Source of the DNA: Paenibacillus sp. DMB5
GTDB taxonomy: Bacteria > Bacillota > Bacilli > Paenibacillales > Paenibacillaceae
Reading direction: 5' to 3'
DNA length: 64,000 nucleotides
Assembly (NCBI RefSeq): GCF_001517085.1
Contig: NZ_LRAC01000138.1
Location: 35,553-99,552, forward strand
Shown here: one piece after another, positions 52,837-61,929 of the stretch
Numbering within the stretch: position 1 is the first letter of the stretch
Layout: each line of letters starts with the position of its first letter
Translations under genes and position numbers: made by a program
Notes under the pieces: generated by a model
The model's input: the letters and a program-made list of their open reading frames with translations, nothing else
Told to the model about the DNA's origin: nothing
The model's database searches: none

Positions 52837-52843
52837 TTCGACA
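52837..52843 (-). promoter_or_regulatory. Candidate Spo0A box before the diguanylate cyclase gene
   Basis: On the minus strand TATTTGTCGAATATA contains TGTCGAA about 40 bases before the start codon, matching the extended motif at 48470. Confidence 0.45.
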
Positions 52844-52971
52844 AATATCCCTTCGATCCTTCCATCTACTGTAAACAATATAATGTTCGTGTTTTGGCGT
52901 TAATTTTGTTTATTTTATTTACAATAAGCTATATATATAATTAAAACACGAATTATTACAGAGATAAACTA

Positions 52972-53000
52972 TTGACACATTCGCCTGTTTTCTGTAAAAT
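52972..53000 (+). promoter_or_regulatory. Promoter of the purine riboswitch transcript
   Basis: TTGACA (52972-52977), 17-base spacer, TAAAAT (52995-53000). Transcription would begin near 53007, just before the aptamer. Confidence 0.8.
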
Positions 53001-53027
53001 TCCTATTGGCTCATATAATAAGTGAAG

Positions 53028-53136
53028 CTGTTCGTATATCCCCGGAGATAAGGTTTGGGGGTTTCTACAGGGAACCGTAAATTCCTGGCTACGAATAGGG
53101 TGCATTTTGCATACCTGTGAAGAGCCGGGATTTTTT
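53028..53136 (+). ncRNA. Purine riboswitch, guanine-type, with overlapping terminator
   Basis: P1 is formed by CTGTTCGTA (53028-53036) and TACGAATAG (53090-53098). P2 is CCCC/GGGG around GAGATAAGG. J2/3 contains the conserved GTTTCTAC, and P3 is CAGGGA/TTCCTG with loop ACCGTAAA. The J3/1 base that reads the ligand (position 74) appears to be C (GGCTACG), the guanine-type identity rather than the adenine-type U. The terminator arms TCCTGGCT (53083-53090) and AGCCGGGA (53123-53130), with an inner stem AGG...CCT and six T after, use bases of P3, J3/1 and P1. Aptamer and terminator therefore exclude each other, predicting that ligand turns the gene on. Confidence 0.88.
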
Positions 53137-53211
53137 GTGTGTTGCGCTATAAAATCGCAGAAACGGCGGCTGAGAACGCAGCGTTTCTTCCTGGGAGGAA
53201 CAAGAGAACAG

Positions 53212-54653
53212 ATGAGTAAATATGATGTGATTGTTGTAGGCGCCGGCCCGGCCGGAATATTTGCCTGTTATGAACTGACCCGTAAGGCCCCTGACCTGAA
53301 GATATTGCTTGTAGATAAAGGCCATGACATTTACCGCCGCAGCTGCCCGATCCTGGAGGAAAAAATCAAGCTCTGTCCGCCTGCTGCAGGCCGCAAGGAG
53401 TTCGCAGGCTGTCTGCCTGCCTGCTCTATTACTGCCGGATTCGGGGGAGCGGGAGCTTATAGCGATGGGAAATTTAATATTACGACTGAATTCGGCGGTT
53501 GGATGACCGACTATCTGGCACCGTCCAAGGTGCTGGAGCTGATCGAATATGTGGATGCGATCAATCTGGAGCATGGCGCAACCCCGGCCATTACCGATCC
53601 GACAACGGACAGCATCCGCAGCATCGAGCAGCGCGGCTACGCCGCCGGACTCAAGCTTCTGCGGGCGCAGGTGCGGCATCTGGGTACTGAACAGAACCTG
53701 GAGATTCTTAAATCCATATATGAATACCTGAAGACCCGGATTGATATGCAGTTCAAGACCGAGGTGCAGGACATTATAACCATTAAGGAAAACGGCAGCC
53801 ACCGGATTACGGGCATTGAACTCAAGAACGGGGATATCCATGAAGCGGATCAAGTCATGATTGCTCCGGGCCGTGACGGTTCTGCCTGGCTGACTGATGT
53901 GCTGAAGAAGCGCCGGCTCAAAATGTACAACAATCAGGTCGACGTCGGTGTCAGAGTTGAAACCTCCGATGTAGTAATGCGCGAGATCAATGAACATCTG
54001 TATGAAGGCAAATTTATATTTAATACCTCAGTGGGTACCCGTGTCCGGACATTCTGCAGCAATCCGTCCGGCCATGTAGTCGTAGAAAATCACAGCGGGG
54101 TAATGGCGGCTAACGGACACTCCTATAAAGACCCGGCGCTTGGCTCGAAGAATACGAATTTCGCCCTGCTGGTGTCCCATACCTTTACAGAGCCGTTTGA
54201 TAAGCCGAATGAATATGCCCGGGAAATCTGCAAGCGGGCTAACGATTTGTCGAATGGCGGTGTCATTGTCCAGAAATACGGGGATATCCTGCGCGGACGC
54301 CGCTCTACAGAGACCCGGATCAAGGAAGGGTTCCTGGAGCCGACACTGAAGGAGGCAGTTCCTGGCGATCTTGGCCTCGTACTGCCATACATCACCATGA
54401 AGAGTCTGATTGAAATGGTCGAGGCACTGGAAAAGGTAACTCCGGGCATTGCCTCTGAGCATACGCTGTTTTACGGCGTGGAGGCAAAATTCTATTCGGC
54501 GCGTCCGAAACTGACAGAGCAGCTGGAAACGAAATTTCCGGACTGTACTGCGGCGGAGACGGTGCAGGCATTACCCGCGGATTGGCCCAGGCCGGTGCTG
54601 CCGGGGTGTGGATTGCCCGCGGCATGCTGGAACGGGTAGCGGCACACGTATAG
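53212..54653 (+). CDS. NAD(P)/FAD-dependent dehydrogenase, one frameshift
   Basis: About 480 residues after restoring a G near 54540. The N-terminal FAD site is VIVVGAGPAGIFACYEL. GGAGAYSDGKFNITTEFGG (near residue 80) and the end GLYCGGDGAGITRGLAQAGA, recovered only after frame correction, mark the large FAD-dependent dehydrogenases related to geranylgeranyl-reductase-like and UbiH-like enzymes. Cys residues in RRSCPILEEKIKLCPP and FAGCLPACS are notable. GGGAGGAA lies 11 bases upstream of the ATG. It is under the purine riboswitch, so a link to purine supply is likely, but the substrate is unknown. Confidence 0.85.
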
Positions 54654-54807
54654 TATAGACTGACTGCTGGCGGGCTGTCCTATCGCAGAGTTTTTGCGTA
54701 AGGGCAGCGTTTTTGGAAGAATTTTGTGATGAAAGTACTTCCTTTATTTAACTACACTGATATAATGTTAGAATACATAACATGATAGAGTGGAGTGGAA
54801 GCGGAAA

Positions 54808-56325
54808 ATGCGGGTTCACCGGAGTAAATATGTTCTGGTTGTGCTGCTGTTACTGGCAGTTGGTCTATACGGGTTGTGGATTGAAATCAATTGGCTGCAT
54901 AAGCTGGTATACCTGGTGCTGATGGCAGCGCTTGGCGGACTCGCGTGGCATACATACCGCAGTGGAATTTATAGAGACAGGCTGCTTGAAGAGGCGCGGG
55001 AGCAGATCGAGGGGCTTGGTAATGAGATAGTTGTTACCTCGGACAAGCTGCACGGGGCGCTGGAAGAAATCAGCCGGCATACTGAGGGCCTGCAGCAGAC
55101 AGCTGATTATTCCCATGCCTATGAGGTGGATCTGCAGATACGCAGTAATGAGGCCAAAGCCAATATTGAGGGTGCTTTTGCGACGATGGGCGGTGTAGCT
55201 GAAATGACTGCCCACATCAAAGCCCTCACGGAGCGGCTGGGAACTGGCATGCAGGATGCGCGCCGGCGGACAGCGGAAATGGTCAGCTCGCTAGAGAATA
55301 CGGATGAAGTTATGGCTGAGCTGCAGGAGAGAAGCGGGGATATGCTGGATAAATTCACCGCCCTAAGCGGCCATATTGCTATAGTAGAGGAGATTAACTC
55401 CCTGATTGTCGGGATTGTAAATGAGACCTCTTTGCTGGCGCTCAATGCTTCAATTGAAGCGGCGAGGGCCGGAGAACAGGGCCGGGGGTTTGCTGTGGTG
55501 GCCGCCCGGATCAGACAGCTGGCGGATCAGAGCAGAAGCTCGGTGGAGCGCTCGTCAGAGGTGCTCCAGGACATCAATAACAGCGTCCGGCAGGTGCTGG
55601 AGTCTGTGGTTAAAGAGCAAAAGGCGGTCTCCCAAGGTGTACATGAGGTAGCTACGGTGAAGCTCCGGCTGTCCGATGTGTCGGCAAGAATTGAAGAGGT
55701 CGGGACTGCCGTGACGGATACGGTTGATGCGGCTTCCAGGCAGGGCAGCCTGATTGGAGCGGCGACAGGCGAGCTGAGCGGTGCGGTCGGCATCGTGAAT
55801 GAAACCATCGCCGGGGTAGACCTGACGCTGGAGCAGGTGACAAGGCAGCGGTCGCAGATCAGCCAGCTTAACGAGATCAGCGCCAGCCTGCTCAGCGAGT
55901 CGCAGGCTCTGCAGCAGTCGGTGACCCGGATTGCCGGCAGCGGAGCTGCCGGGACAGAACAGTACACAGCCCGGCTGCAGGAAATGCAAAGCGTGCTGCA
56001 GGAGCTTGCCGCCAGGCAGGAGCTGTACATGCCGGATACGGCAAGCCACGGCAGCGTGCTTACGGCCTGCATGCAACGGGTGCCGGAGGTACAGGCCATC
56101 TGGTCGAACCGGACGGACGGGACGTTTATTTTCTCCGAGCCGGCGGCCGGACTGATGAATGCGAAGCGCAGGGAATGGTGGAGCGGAGCGATGAACGAAG
56201 GCGAATATGTCTCCTCGCCGTACGTATCGGCTATTACCAAGCGCTCCTGCATCACCTTGTCGCGGGCGATCAAGAACAGCCGGGGAGAGACGGTCGGTGT
56301 GGTGGGAATCGACCTGGCGGTATAG
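54808..56325 (+). CDS. Methyl-accepting chemotaxis-like protein with C-terminal Cache-like domain
   Basis: A 505-residue protein. Two close hydrophobic segments (residues 8-25 and 28-47) leave almost no extracellular loop. A coiled-coil signalling domain follows, with the hairpin tip VGIVNETSLLALNASIEAAR and GEQGRGFAVVAARIRQLADQS. The last 100 residues (SVLTACMQRVPEVQAIW, GEYVSSPYVSAITKRSCI, GETVGVVGIDLAV) resemble the membrane-distal part of a Cache domain, here placed after the signalling domain and so in the cytoplasm. ATG 54808 is preferred over GTG 54790. No chemotaxis genes are adjacent. Confidence 0.82.
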   Translation: MRVHRSKYVLVVLLLLAVGLYGLWIEINWLHKLVYLVLMAALGGLAWHTYRSGIYRDRLLEEAREQIEGLGNEIVVTSDKLHGALEEISRHTEGLQQTADYSHAYEVDLQIRSNEAKANIEGAFATMGGVAEMTAHIKALTERLGTGMQDARRRTAEMVSSLENTDEVMAELQERSGDMLDKFTALSGHIAIVEEINSLIVGIVNETSLLALNASIEAARAGEQGRGFAVVAARIRQLADQSRSSVERSSEVLQDINNSVRQVLESVVKEQKAVSQGVHEVATVKLRLSDVSARIEEVGTAVTDTVDAASRQGSLIGAATGELSGAVGIVNETIAGVDLTLEQVTRQRSQISQLNEISASLLSESQALQQSVTRIAGSGAAGTEQYTARLQEMQSVLQELAARQELYMPDTASHGSVLTACMQRVPEVQAIWSNRTDGTFIFSEPAAGLMNAKRREWWSGAMNEGEYVSSPYVSAITKRSCITLSRAIKNSRGETVGVVGIDLAV

Positions 56326-56409
56326 AAGGAATCGGGGCACAGTTATGTGGCCGGTCGTAATGTCAGCAGTGCGCGCATGGACGGACATAACCGGAGAATA
56401 GCCATACAA

Positions 56410-56449
56410 GAAGCAGCAGCCGGCCCCACTGGAGGGCCGGCTGCTGCTT
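56410..56449. terminator. Bidirectional terminator
   Basis: AAGCAGCAGCCGGCCC pairs perfectly with GGGCCGGCTGCTGCTT, serving the chemoreceptor-like gene and the convergent nucleotidyltransferase. Confidence 0.8.
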
Positions 56450-56484
56450 GTTCATGATTGAGCATGAGGCTATGAATCGAGCGG

Positions 56485-57072
56485 CTAATCTCCGGAAGGA
56501 GGAACAATCTGCAGCTGAGGCCAAACCGCCGGCCAGTTCTTTTTGGCAACCCTTTGCCTGTAGACGCTTTGAAGCTTAGGGGTTGCTGTGAAATGGGGAG
56601 ACGGCCGGACGACCAGATGAATGACATCCTGTATGCCATGAGGCGCAGATAGAATCAGATCCTTCTCTGCACTGAGAGCCAGTCCAAGCGCAGTAGCCGT
56701 TTCCGGAAAATGGGCCATTCCGTCCGTTGAGGAGGTATAAGGTGCCAAACCGTTAACCGTATGCATCCTGGCCTGATTCTTGACGGACCAGGGAGTGGCA
56801 CCGTCTATATCCCGCAGCCGGGCTTCCCAGATCTTTTCAGTCTCCTCGCGCAGATCAGCCGGATCATAATAGATTACATCCACATCGGCAAGCGGAGTTC
56901 TGCTGCTGAAGCCGTGCTGAATATCCCACACTTTGGAGCGTACAAATCCGGCGCAGACCCAGCAGTCCGGCAGTCCAAGAGTGCGTACAGCAGCCAGTAC
57001 CTCCATCATCCAGCGGTCTTCTTTTACAGCCTGCAGCAGCTCCTGCTCGTTCGTAATACGCAAACCAAACAC
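56485..57072 (-). CDS. Nucleotidyltransferase-fold protein (DUF925/NTP_transf_6)
   Basis: A 195-residue protein. WVCAGFVRSKVWDIQHGF, then LADVDVIYYDPADL with the paired Asp, and KNQARMHTVNGLAPYTS match the NTP_transf_6 (YiiB/DUF925) family of predicted nucleotidyltransferases. Length is typical. A GGAGG-like site precedes the ATG. The substrate is not known for the family; it acts in the cytoplasm. It is a lone gene, divergent from the LytS-type kinase. Confidence 0.85.
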   Translation of the reverse strand: MFGLRITNEQELLQAVKEDRWMMEVLAAVRTLGLPDCWVCAGFVRSKVWDIQHGFSSRTPLADVDVIYYDPADLREETEKIWEARLRDIDGATPWSVKNQARMHTVNGLAPYTSSTDGMAHFPETATALGLALSAEKDLILSAPHGIQDVIHLVVRPSPHFTATPKLQSVYRQRVAKKNWPAVWPQLQIVPPSGD

Positions 57073-57246
57073 ACCTCCGTAATCTTGTTCAGCCAGTCAA
57101 AGAGCGGTTCGGGCTCCCGGCAGTAATCCTTTTATTATAAGGGTTAATAGGTCAGGAGGATATGCCGGATAACTGCGGCGTCAGATTGCTAAGAGGGAGG
57201 GCACACTCTATAATGTACCTTTAGATTGACCATGGGAGGCGTAATT

Positions 57247-58908
57247 GTGCATTATAACCTGACGATTCTGCTGCAATTGTTCGAGCGGGCGGCGCTGCTG
57301 CTGATGTGCCTGTTCGTGCTGACCCGGCTGCCTCGGTTTAAGGAGATTTTTATAAAAGGGGCTTACGCTCCGCAGGAACTGGCTATGGTAACTGTAGTGT
57401 TCAGCCTGTTTGCCATTTTGGGGACGTATACGGGGATTAATGTGGAAGGGTCGCTTGTGAACGTGCGGATCATTGCCATCGTTGCCGGCGGGATTCTGTT
57501 CGGACCCTGGGTAGGCATGATTACCGGCCTGATATCCGGGGTGCACCGGTTTCTGATTGATATCGGCGGTGTGACTTCGGTGCCCTGCCTGATTACAAGT
57601 ATTACAGCTGGTGTTGTGTCCGGTGTGATCTACCGACGAACTTCGCCTGACAAACGCTGGATCGCCGGCATTCTGGCCGGCATGATCTGTGAAGCGCTGA
57701 CGATGGTGCTGATCCTGGTGATGGCGAACCCGGCTTCGCTTGGTGCGGACATTGTGTCAAAGATTGCTTTTCCGATGATTGCCGGTCAGATTTGTGTCGG
57801 GTTCATTGTTATGCTGGTGCAGAGTGTGGAAGGGGAGAAGGAACGGATCGCCGCGAAGCAGTCCAAGCTGGCGCTGGATATTGCGAACAAGACGCTTCCG
57901 TATTTCCGCAATATCAACCCCCAGTCGCTACGGACCATATGTGAAATTATCAAAGACGATATCGGGGCTGATGCCGTCGCCATTACCGATACCGGCCACA
58001 TCCGCGCTTATGTCGGCGTTGGTGAGGAATACTATACCGATACGGATGAAATTATCAGCGAAGAGACGAAGAAAACGATCAGCAGCGGGGAAATCACCAT
58101 CCGTGATGATGATACGGAATACATGAACCGGGCGATCCGCTCGCTGATCATCATTCCGCTTAAGGAGAAGGGTGAAGTGACCGGGGCACTGAAAATTTAT
58201 TACACCAAAGCCCACAAAATCACCTATTCCCTGCAGGCCATGGCCGTCGGTCTTTCGCAGATCATCTCAACGCTGATGGAGGTATCGCGGGTCGAAGGGA
58301 TCAAGGAGATGGCCAACAAGGCGGAGCTGAAGGCGCTGCAGACCAGCATTAACCCCCACTTTCTGTTCAATGCGCTGAATGCGATTGCTTCGTCAATCCG
58401 CATTGATCCCGATAAGGCGCGGGAGCTTATTGTCAATCTGTCCGGCTATATGCGCTACAATCTCGAGCTGACCGATGAATTCATTGATATCCGGCGTGAG
58501 CTGCAGCAGGTTCAGCAGTATGTGGAGATCGAGAAGGCGCGTTTTGGCAGCCGGCTGGCAGTGGAGTACGATATCGACGAGGTCGAGGTGCGGATTCCGA
58601 GCCTGATCATCCAGCCGCTGGTGGAAAATGCGATCGTACACGGTATTCTGAAAGCGCGGGGCCAAGGTACAGTAACGATTTCGGTAAAAGACCTGGGTAA
58701 GGCGGTGCGGGTCGGCATTGCCGATACCGGTGCCGGGATCAGTGAGGAGACGATTGAGCGGGTCTACAGCGGCAATATGCCGGATAACAAAATCGGGCTA
58801 TACAATGTACACCAGCGGGTGAAGCTGATTTACGGACAGGGTCTTACCATCCAGAGGCTGGATAAAGGGACGGACATCTATTTTGACGTCAAAAAGGAGC
58901 AGCGATGA
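57247..58908 (+). CDS. LytS/YpdA-type sensor histidine kinase
   Basis: A 553-residue kinase. The N-terminal 5TMR-LYT region (residues 5-195: GTYTGINVEGSLVNVRIIA, GGILFGPWVGMITGLISGVH) has six hydrophobic segments. A GAF-like domain follows (about 215-345). The His_kinase motif is LQTSINPHFLFNALNAIA (His near 368), and the ATPase domain contains PLVENAIVHGIL and GIADTGAGIS. The GTG at 57247 is chosen since GGGAGG is 7 bases upstream. It overlaps the LytTR regulator by four bases. Relatives in Escherichia coli (BtsS, YpdA) sense external pyruvate, and the downstream carrier supports a similar role. Confidence 0.9.
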   Translation: MHYNLTILLQLFERAALLLMCLFVLTRLPRFKEIFIKGAYAPQELAMVTVVFSLFAILGTYTGINVEGSLVNVRIIAIVAGGILFGPWVGMITGLISGVHRFLIDIGGVTSVPCLITSITAGVVSGVIYRRTSPDKRWIAGILAGMICEALTMVLILVMANPASLGADIVSKIAFPMIAGQICVGFIVMLVQSVEGEKERIAAKQSKLALDIANKTLPYFRNINPQSLRTICEIIKDDIGADAVAITDTGHIRAYVGVGEEYYTDTDEIISEETKKTISSGEITIRDDDTEYMNRAIRSLIIIPLKEKGEVTGALKIYYTKAHKITYSLQAMAVGLSQIISTLMEVSRVEGIKEMANKAELKALQTSINPHFLFNALNAIASSIRIDPDKARELIVNLSGYMRYNLELTDEFIDIRRELQQVQQYVEIEKARFGSRLAVEYDIDEVEVRIPSLIIQPLVENAIVHGILKARGQGTVTISVKDLGKAVRVGIADTGAGISEETIERVYSGNMPDNKIGLYNVHQRVKLIYGQGLTIQRLDKGTDIYFDVKKEQR

Positions 58909-59633
58909 AAGCGATAATTGTAGAGGATGAGGTGCTGGCCAGGCAGGAGCTGGCTTTTCTGATAGGAGCGCACAGCAGCATGAGGATCGCCGCCGAATTT
59001 GAGGACGGGCTGGATGCGCTGAAGTATCTGCAGACTGAAGAGGTTGATGTCATTTTCCTCGATATTAACATTCCCTCGATTGACGGCGTGCTGCTGGCCC
59101 AGAATATCAGCCGGTTCTCTGTTAAGCCCTATATTGTGTTCATCACCGCGTACAAGGAGCATGCGGCCGAGGCGTTTGAGATCGAGGCTTTTGACTACAT
59201 ACTGAAGCCCTACAGCGAAACACGGATCAAGGCGATGCTGCACAAGCTGGAGGGGGCGTTTGCGGCGCGCGGACGTCAAGGTGAAGAAGAACGTACGAAG
59301 CTCAGCGATAAAGTGAACTTGTGGAAAAATGAAAAGATCATCGTCGTCGATGCCGACGAGATCTATTATGCTTCGGCGCAGGAGAAAACGACGAGCGTTA
59401 TCACCAAGGGTGAGGAGTACAGTATGGCTCTAAGCATCAGTGAGTTTCACAGCCGGCTGGCGCAGGACCGCTTTTTCCGCTGTCACCGCTCCTATCTTGT
59501 GAACCTGTCCAAGATTAAGGAAATCATTCCCTGGTTCAACAATACTTATCTGCTGCGGCTGCGTGATCTGGATGCTGAAGTGCCTGTAAGCCGCGGCAAG
59601 GTGAAGGAATTCAGGCAGATCATGCGCCTCTAG
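58905..59633 (+). CDS. LytTR-family response regulator
   Basis: A 242-residue regulator. Receiver domain residues 1-120: IIVEDEVLARQELAFLI, phospho-acceptor VIFLDINIPSIDG, switch FITAYKEHA and Lys in YILKPYSE. A LytTR DNA-binding domain follows (about 135-242: FFRCHRSYLVNLSKIKEIIP, VPVSRGKVKEFRQ). It overlaps the kinase gene by ATGA. LytTR proteins bind paired direct repeats spaced about two helical turns apart; such a pair stands in front of the carrier gene downstream. Confidence 0.93.
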   Translation: MKAIIVEDEVLARQELAFLIGAHSSMRIAAEFEDGLDALKYLQTEEVDVIFLDINIPSIDGVLLAQNISRFSVKPYIVFITAYKEHAAEAFEIEAFDYILKPYSETRIKAMLHKLEGAFAARGRQGEEERTKLSDKVNLWKNEKIIVVDADEIYYASAQEKTTSVITKGEEYSMALSISEFHSRLAQDRFFRCHRSYLVNLSKIKEIIPWFNNTYLLRLRDLDAEVPVSRGKVKEFRQIMRL

Positions 59634-59640
59634 CGGCAGT

Positions 59641-59673
59641 TCATTCCCCATTACTGTCATCTCATTCCGGATT
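59641..59673 (+). promoter_or_regulatory. LytTR-type direct repeat before the OFA carrier gene
   Basis: TCATTCCCCATT (59641-59652) and TCATTCCGGATT (59662-59673) share 10 of 12 bases at a 21-base period, the geometry reported for YpdB sites. A -10 (TACAAT, 59698-59703) follows with no good -35, as expected for an activator-dependent promoter. Confidence 0.7.
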
Positions 59674-59755
59674 TCTCTCAAGAAAGCGTTATTTCGCTAC
59701 AATGAGGAGGCAAAGAAGACCTCAAGCGACTTCAGAGAGAAAGAAGGAATCATCC

Positions 59756-61021
59756 ATGACAACGGCTATGCCAGGCAATAAAAAATGGCTTATCGTTCTA
59801 GGTACAGTAATCATGCAAATGGGACTGGGTACGATTTATACATGGAGCCTGTTCAATGCACAGCTTGTCAGCAAGTTTGGCTGGGAGCTCAGCTCTGTTT
59901 CCATAACGTTTTCCATTACCAGCTTTGCCCTGGCCTTTGCGACGCTGTTCGCAGGGAAGCTGCAGGACCGGTTCGGCCTCCGCAGACTGACAGCTGCCGC
60001 CGGGATTATGCTGGGGCTTGGCCTGATCCTGAGCTCGCAGGCCAGCTCTCTCCCGATGTTTTATCTGCTGGCTGGTGTGGTCGTTGGTTATGCGGACGGT
60101 ACAGCTTATATTACCTCGCTGTCCAATCTGATCAAATGGTTCCCCAAAAATAAAGGGCTGATCTCCGGGGTGTCCGTCGGGGCTTACGGTACTGGCAGCC
60201 TGATCTTCAAATATATCAACGGCAATCTGATTGAGTCCCAGGGCGTATCCGGTGCTTTTCTGTACTGGGGCATCATCGTGATGATCATGATCGTCATCGG
60301 TTCGATGCTGGTGAGGGAAGCTCCGGTTCCGGCTCCTGCTGAGGCAAAAGCTGTCTCCGGCAGGGCGGCGGCTGCAGGCGGTGCAGGAATACCGGCCAAA
60401 GACTATACGGTAAAAGAAATGCTGCGCACGAAGGAAGCTTATCTGCTGTTCGTCATCTTTTTCACGGCCTGCATGAGCGGCCTTTATCTGATCGGTATCG
60501 TGAAGGACATCGGCGTGACACTGGCTGGTCTGGATGTGGCGGCTGCAGCTAATGCGGTAGCGATGATTGCCATCTTCAACACAGCGGGACGCCTGATTCT
60601 CGGCGCACTGTCAGACCGGATGAGCCGGCTGAAGCTGCTGAGTATCACCCTGGCTGTAACAGCCGCAGCGATGTTTACCCTCAGCTACGCTGCCTTAAAC
60701 TACGGTCTGTTCTTCGTCTGTGTAGCTGCCATTGCGTTCTGCTTCGGAGGCAATATTACCGTGTTCCCGGCAATCGTCAGCGACTTCTTCGGACTGAAGA
60801 ACCACAGCAAGAACTACGGTGTTATCTATCAGGGCTTTGGAATCGGCGCACTGTCCGGCTCGTTCATTGCAGCGCTGCTCGGCGGATTCAAGCCTACCTT
60901 TATTATTATCGGTCTGCTGTGCATCCTGGCCTGCCTCATTGCGGTCTCCCTGAAAGCACCGGGACAAAGACGGGCAAGAGAAAAGGGAATGAGCCTGAAG
61001 CCTTCGCGGCATACGGCTTAA
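59756..61021 (+). CDS. OFA-family major facilitator carrier
   Basis: A 421-residue membrane protein with twelve hydrophobic segments. GLGTIYTWSLFNAQLV at the start, AGKLQDRFGLRR (MFS loop 2-3 motif), GYADGTAYITSLSNLIKWFP and GGNITVFPAIVSDFFGLKNH are those of the oxalate/formate antiporter group, which includes the YpdB-controlled pyruvate carrier YhjX of E. coli. AGAAGGAAT lies 6 bases before the ATG at 59756. It lies just behind the LytS/LytTR pair with a matching operator, so pyruvate or a related monocarboxylate is the likely substrate. Confidence 0.88.
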   Translation: MTTAMPGNKKWLIVLGTVIMQMGLGTIYTWSLFNAQLVSKFGWELSSVSITFSITSFALAFATLFAGKLQDRFGLRRLTAAAGIMLGLGLILSSQASSLPMFYLLAGVVVGYADGTAYITSLSNLIKWFPKNKGLISGVSVGAYGTGSLIFKYINGNLIESQGVSGAFLYWGIIVMIMIVIGSMLVREAPVPAPAEAKAVSGRAAAAGGAGIPAKDYTVKEMLRTKEAYLLFVIFFTACMSGLYLIGIVKDIGVTLAGLDVAAAANAVAMIAIFNTAGRLILGALSDRMSRLKLLSITLAVTAAAMFTLSYAALNYGLFFVCVAAIAFCFGGNITVFPAIVSDFFGLKNHSKNYGVIYQGFGIGALSGSFIAALLGGFKPTFIIIGLLCILACLIAVSLKAPGQRRAREKGMSLKPSRHTA

Positions 61022-61093
61022 CCATATATAGCAGCATGTCGGCTTAAGAAAGATACAGACAAAGAGGAGGCTGCCTATAAAGCAGCCCGGAAG

Positions 61094-61137
61094 AGAGATA
61101 TTTGCCTCCGTTTATGCGGCGGCGGGTATCTCTTTTT
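61094..61137 (+). terminator. Terminator after the OFA carrier gene
   Basis: AGAGATA (61094-61100) pairs with TATCTCT (61127-61133) with a GC-rich inner loop, followed by TTTTT. Confidence 0.7.
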
Positions 61138-61317
61138 GGCATGTTCGCACTGCGGGGGAGGACTGGGGAGCAGGCGGTCGAAATGCTATAACAGGGCCAG
61201 ACAAGCGGATCAGGGTGAAAAGGATGATAAGTTCAATTTACATAGCTGAAAATAATTTGCCGGAAACAGGCACTTTTTGGACGGGTCAATTGTTATAGAG
61301 ATATACATGGAAAGGAG

Positions 61318-61929
61318 GTGCTGGCGACGTCACAGGAGCATTTGCATGATAAGGAGCAGGTGGAGGCTGTAGTAGCGCAGGTCCAGCAGGGCAACCGGGA
61401 GATCTATGCCTGGATCGTCGGACAGTTTCAGCAGCCGCTGTACCGTTATTGCTGCCGTATGCTGGCTAACCGGCAGGATGCGGAGGATGCCTTGCAGGAT
61501 ATTCTGGTCAAAGCCTACCAGTCTATCGGAAGGTACAGGCAGGAGGTCAGCTTTTCTGCCTGGCTGTACCGGATTGCAGGCAATCATTGTCTGAATCTGC
61601 TGCGCCGGCGGCGGATGCAGGAGCGCATCCTGCGCCTGTTCCGGCCGGAGACGGTGAGCATAGGCGCGGAGCAGCAGATGGAGGCCCGGGTATTCAGCCC
61701 GGGTCTGGGAGCGGCACTCGCGTTACTTACACCGGAGGAACGGAATATTCTGGTGCTGCGGGTGTTTGAGGAGCTGACCTTTCAGGAGATGGGGCAGATT
61801 CTCGGCAGCAGTCCCAATGCGCTGCACAAGCGGATGGAACGGATCAAGCGGAAGGTCAGGAATACCATGAAGACAGAGGAGGAGATCTCTTGGAACGAGC
61901 CGGAATCCATAGCGGGCACCAAGATATAA
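61318..61929 (+). CDS. ECF-type RNA polymerase sigma factor
   Basis: About 200 residues. Sigma region 2 (residues 25-95: QQPLYRYCCRMLANRQDAED, then DILVKAYQSIGRYRQ and FSAWLYRIAGNHCLNLLRRR) and region 4 (about 135-185: LTPEERNILVLRVFEELTFQ, then GSSPNALHKRMERIKRKV) are clear. The start is uncertain: the listed GTG overlaps the only good AGGAGG site, the next TTG at 61342 has only GGAG close by, and a lost base near 61322 could hide a TTG. It overlaps the next gene by 40 bases, a membrane protein that is the likely anti-sigma factor. Confidence 0.85.
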   Translation: MLATSQEHLHDKEQVEAVVAQVQQGNREIYAWIVGQFQQPLYRYCCRMLANRQDAEDALQDILVKAYQSIGRYRQEVSFSAWLYRIAGNHCLNLLRRRRMQERILRLFRPETVSIGAEQQMEARVFSPGLGAALALLTPEERNILVLRVFEELTFQEMGQILGSSPNALHKRMERIKRKVRNTMKTEEEISWNEPESIAGTKI

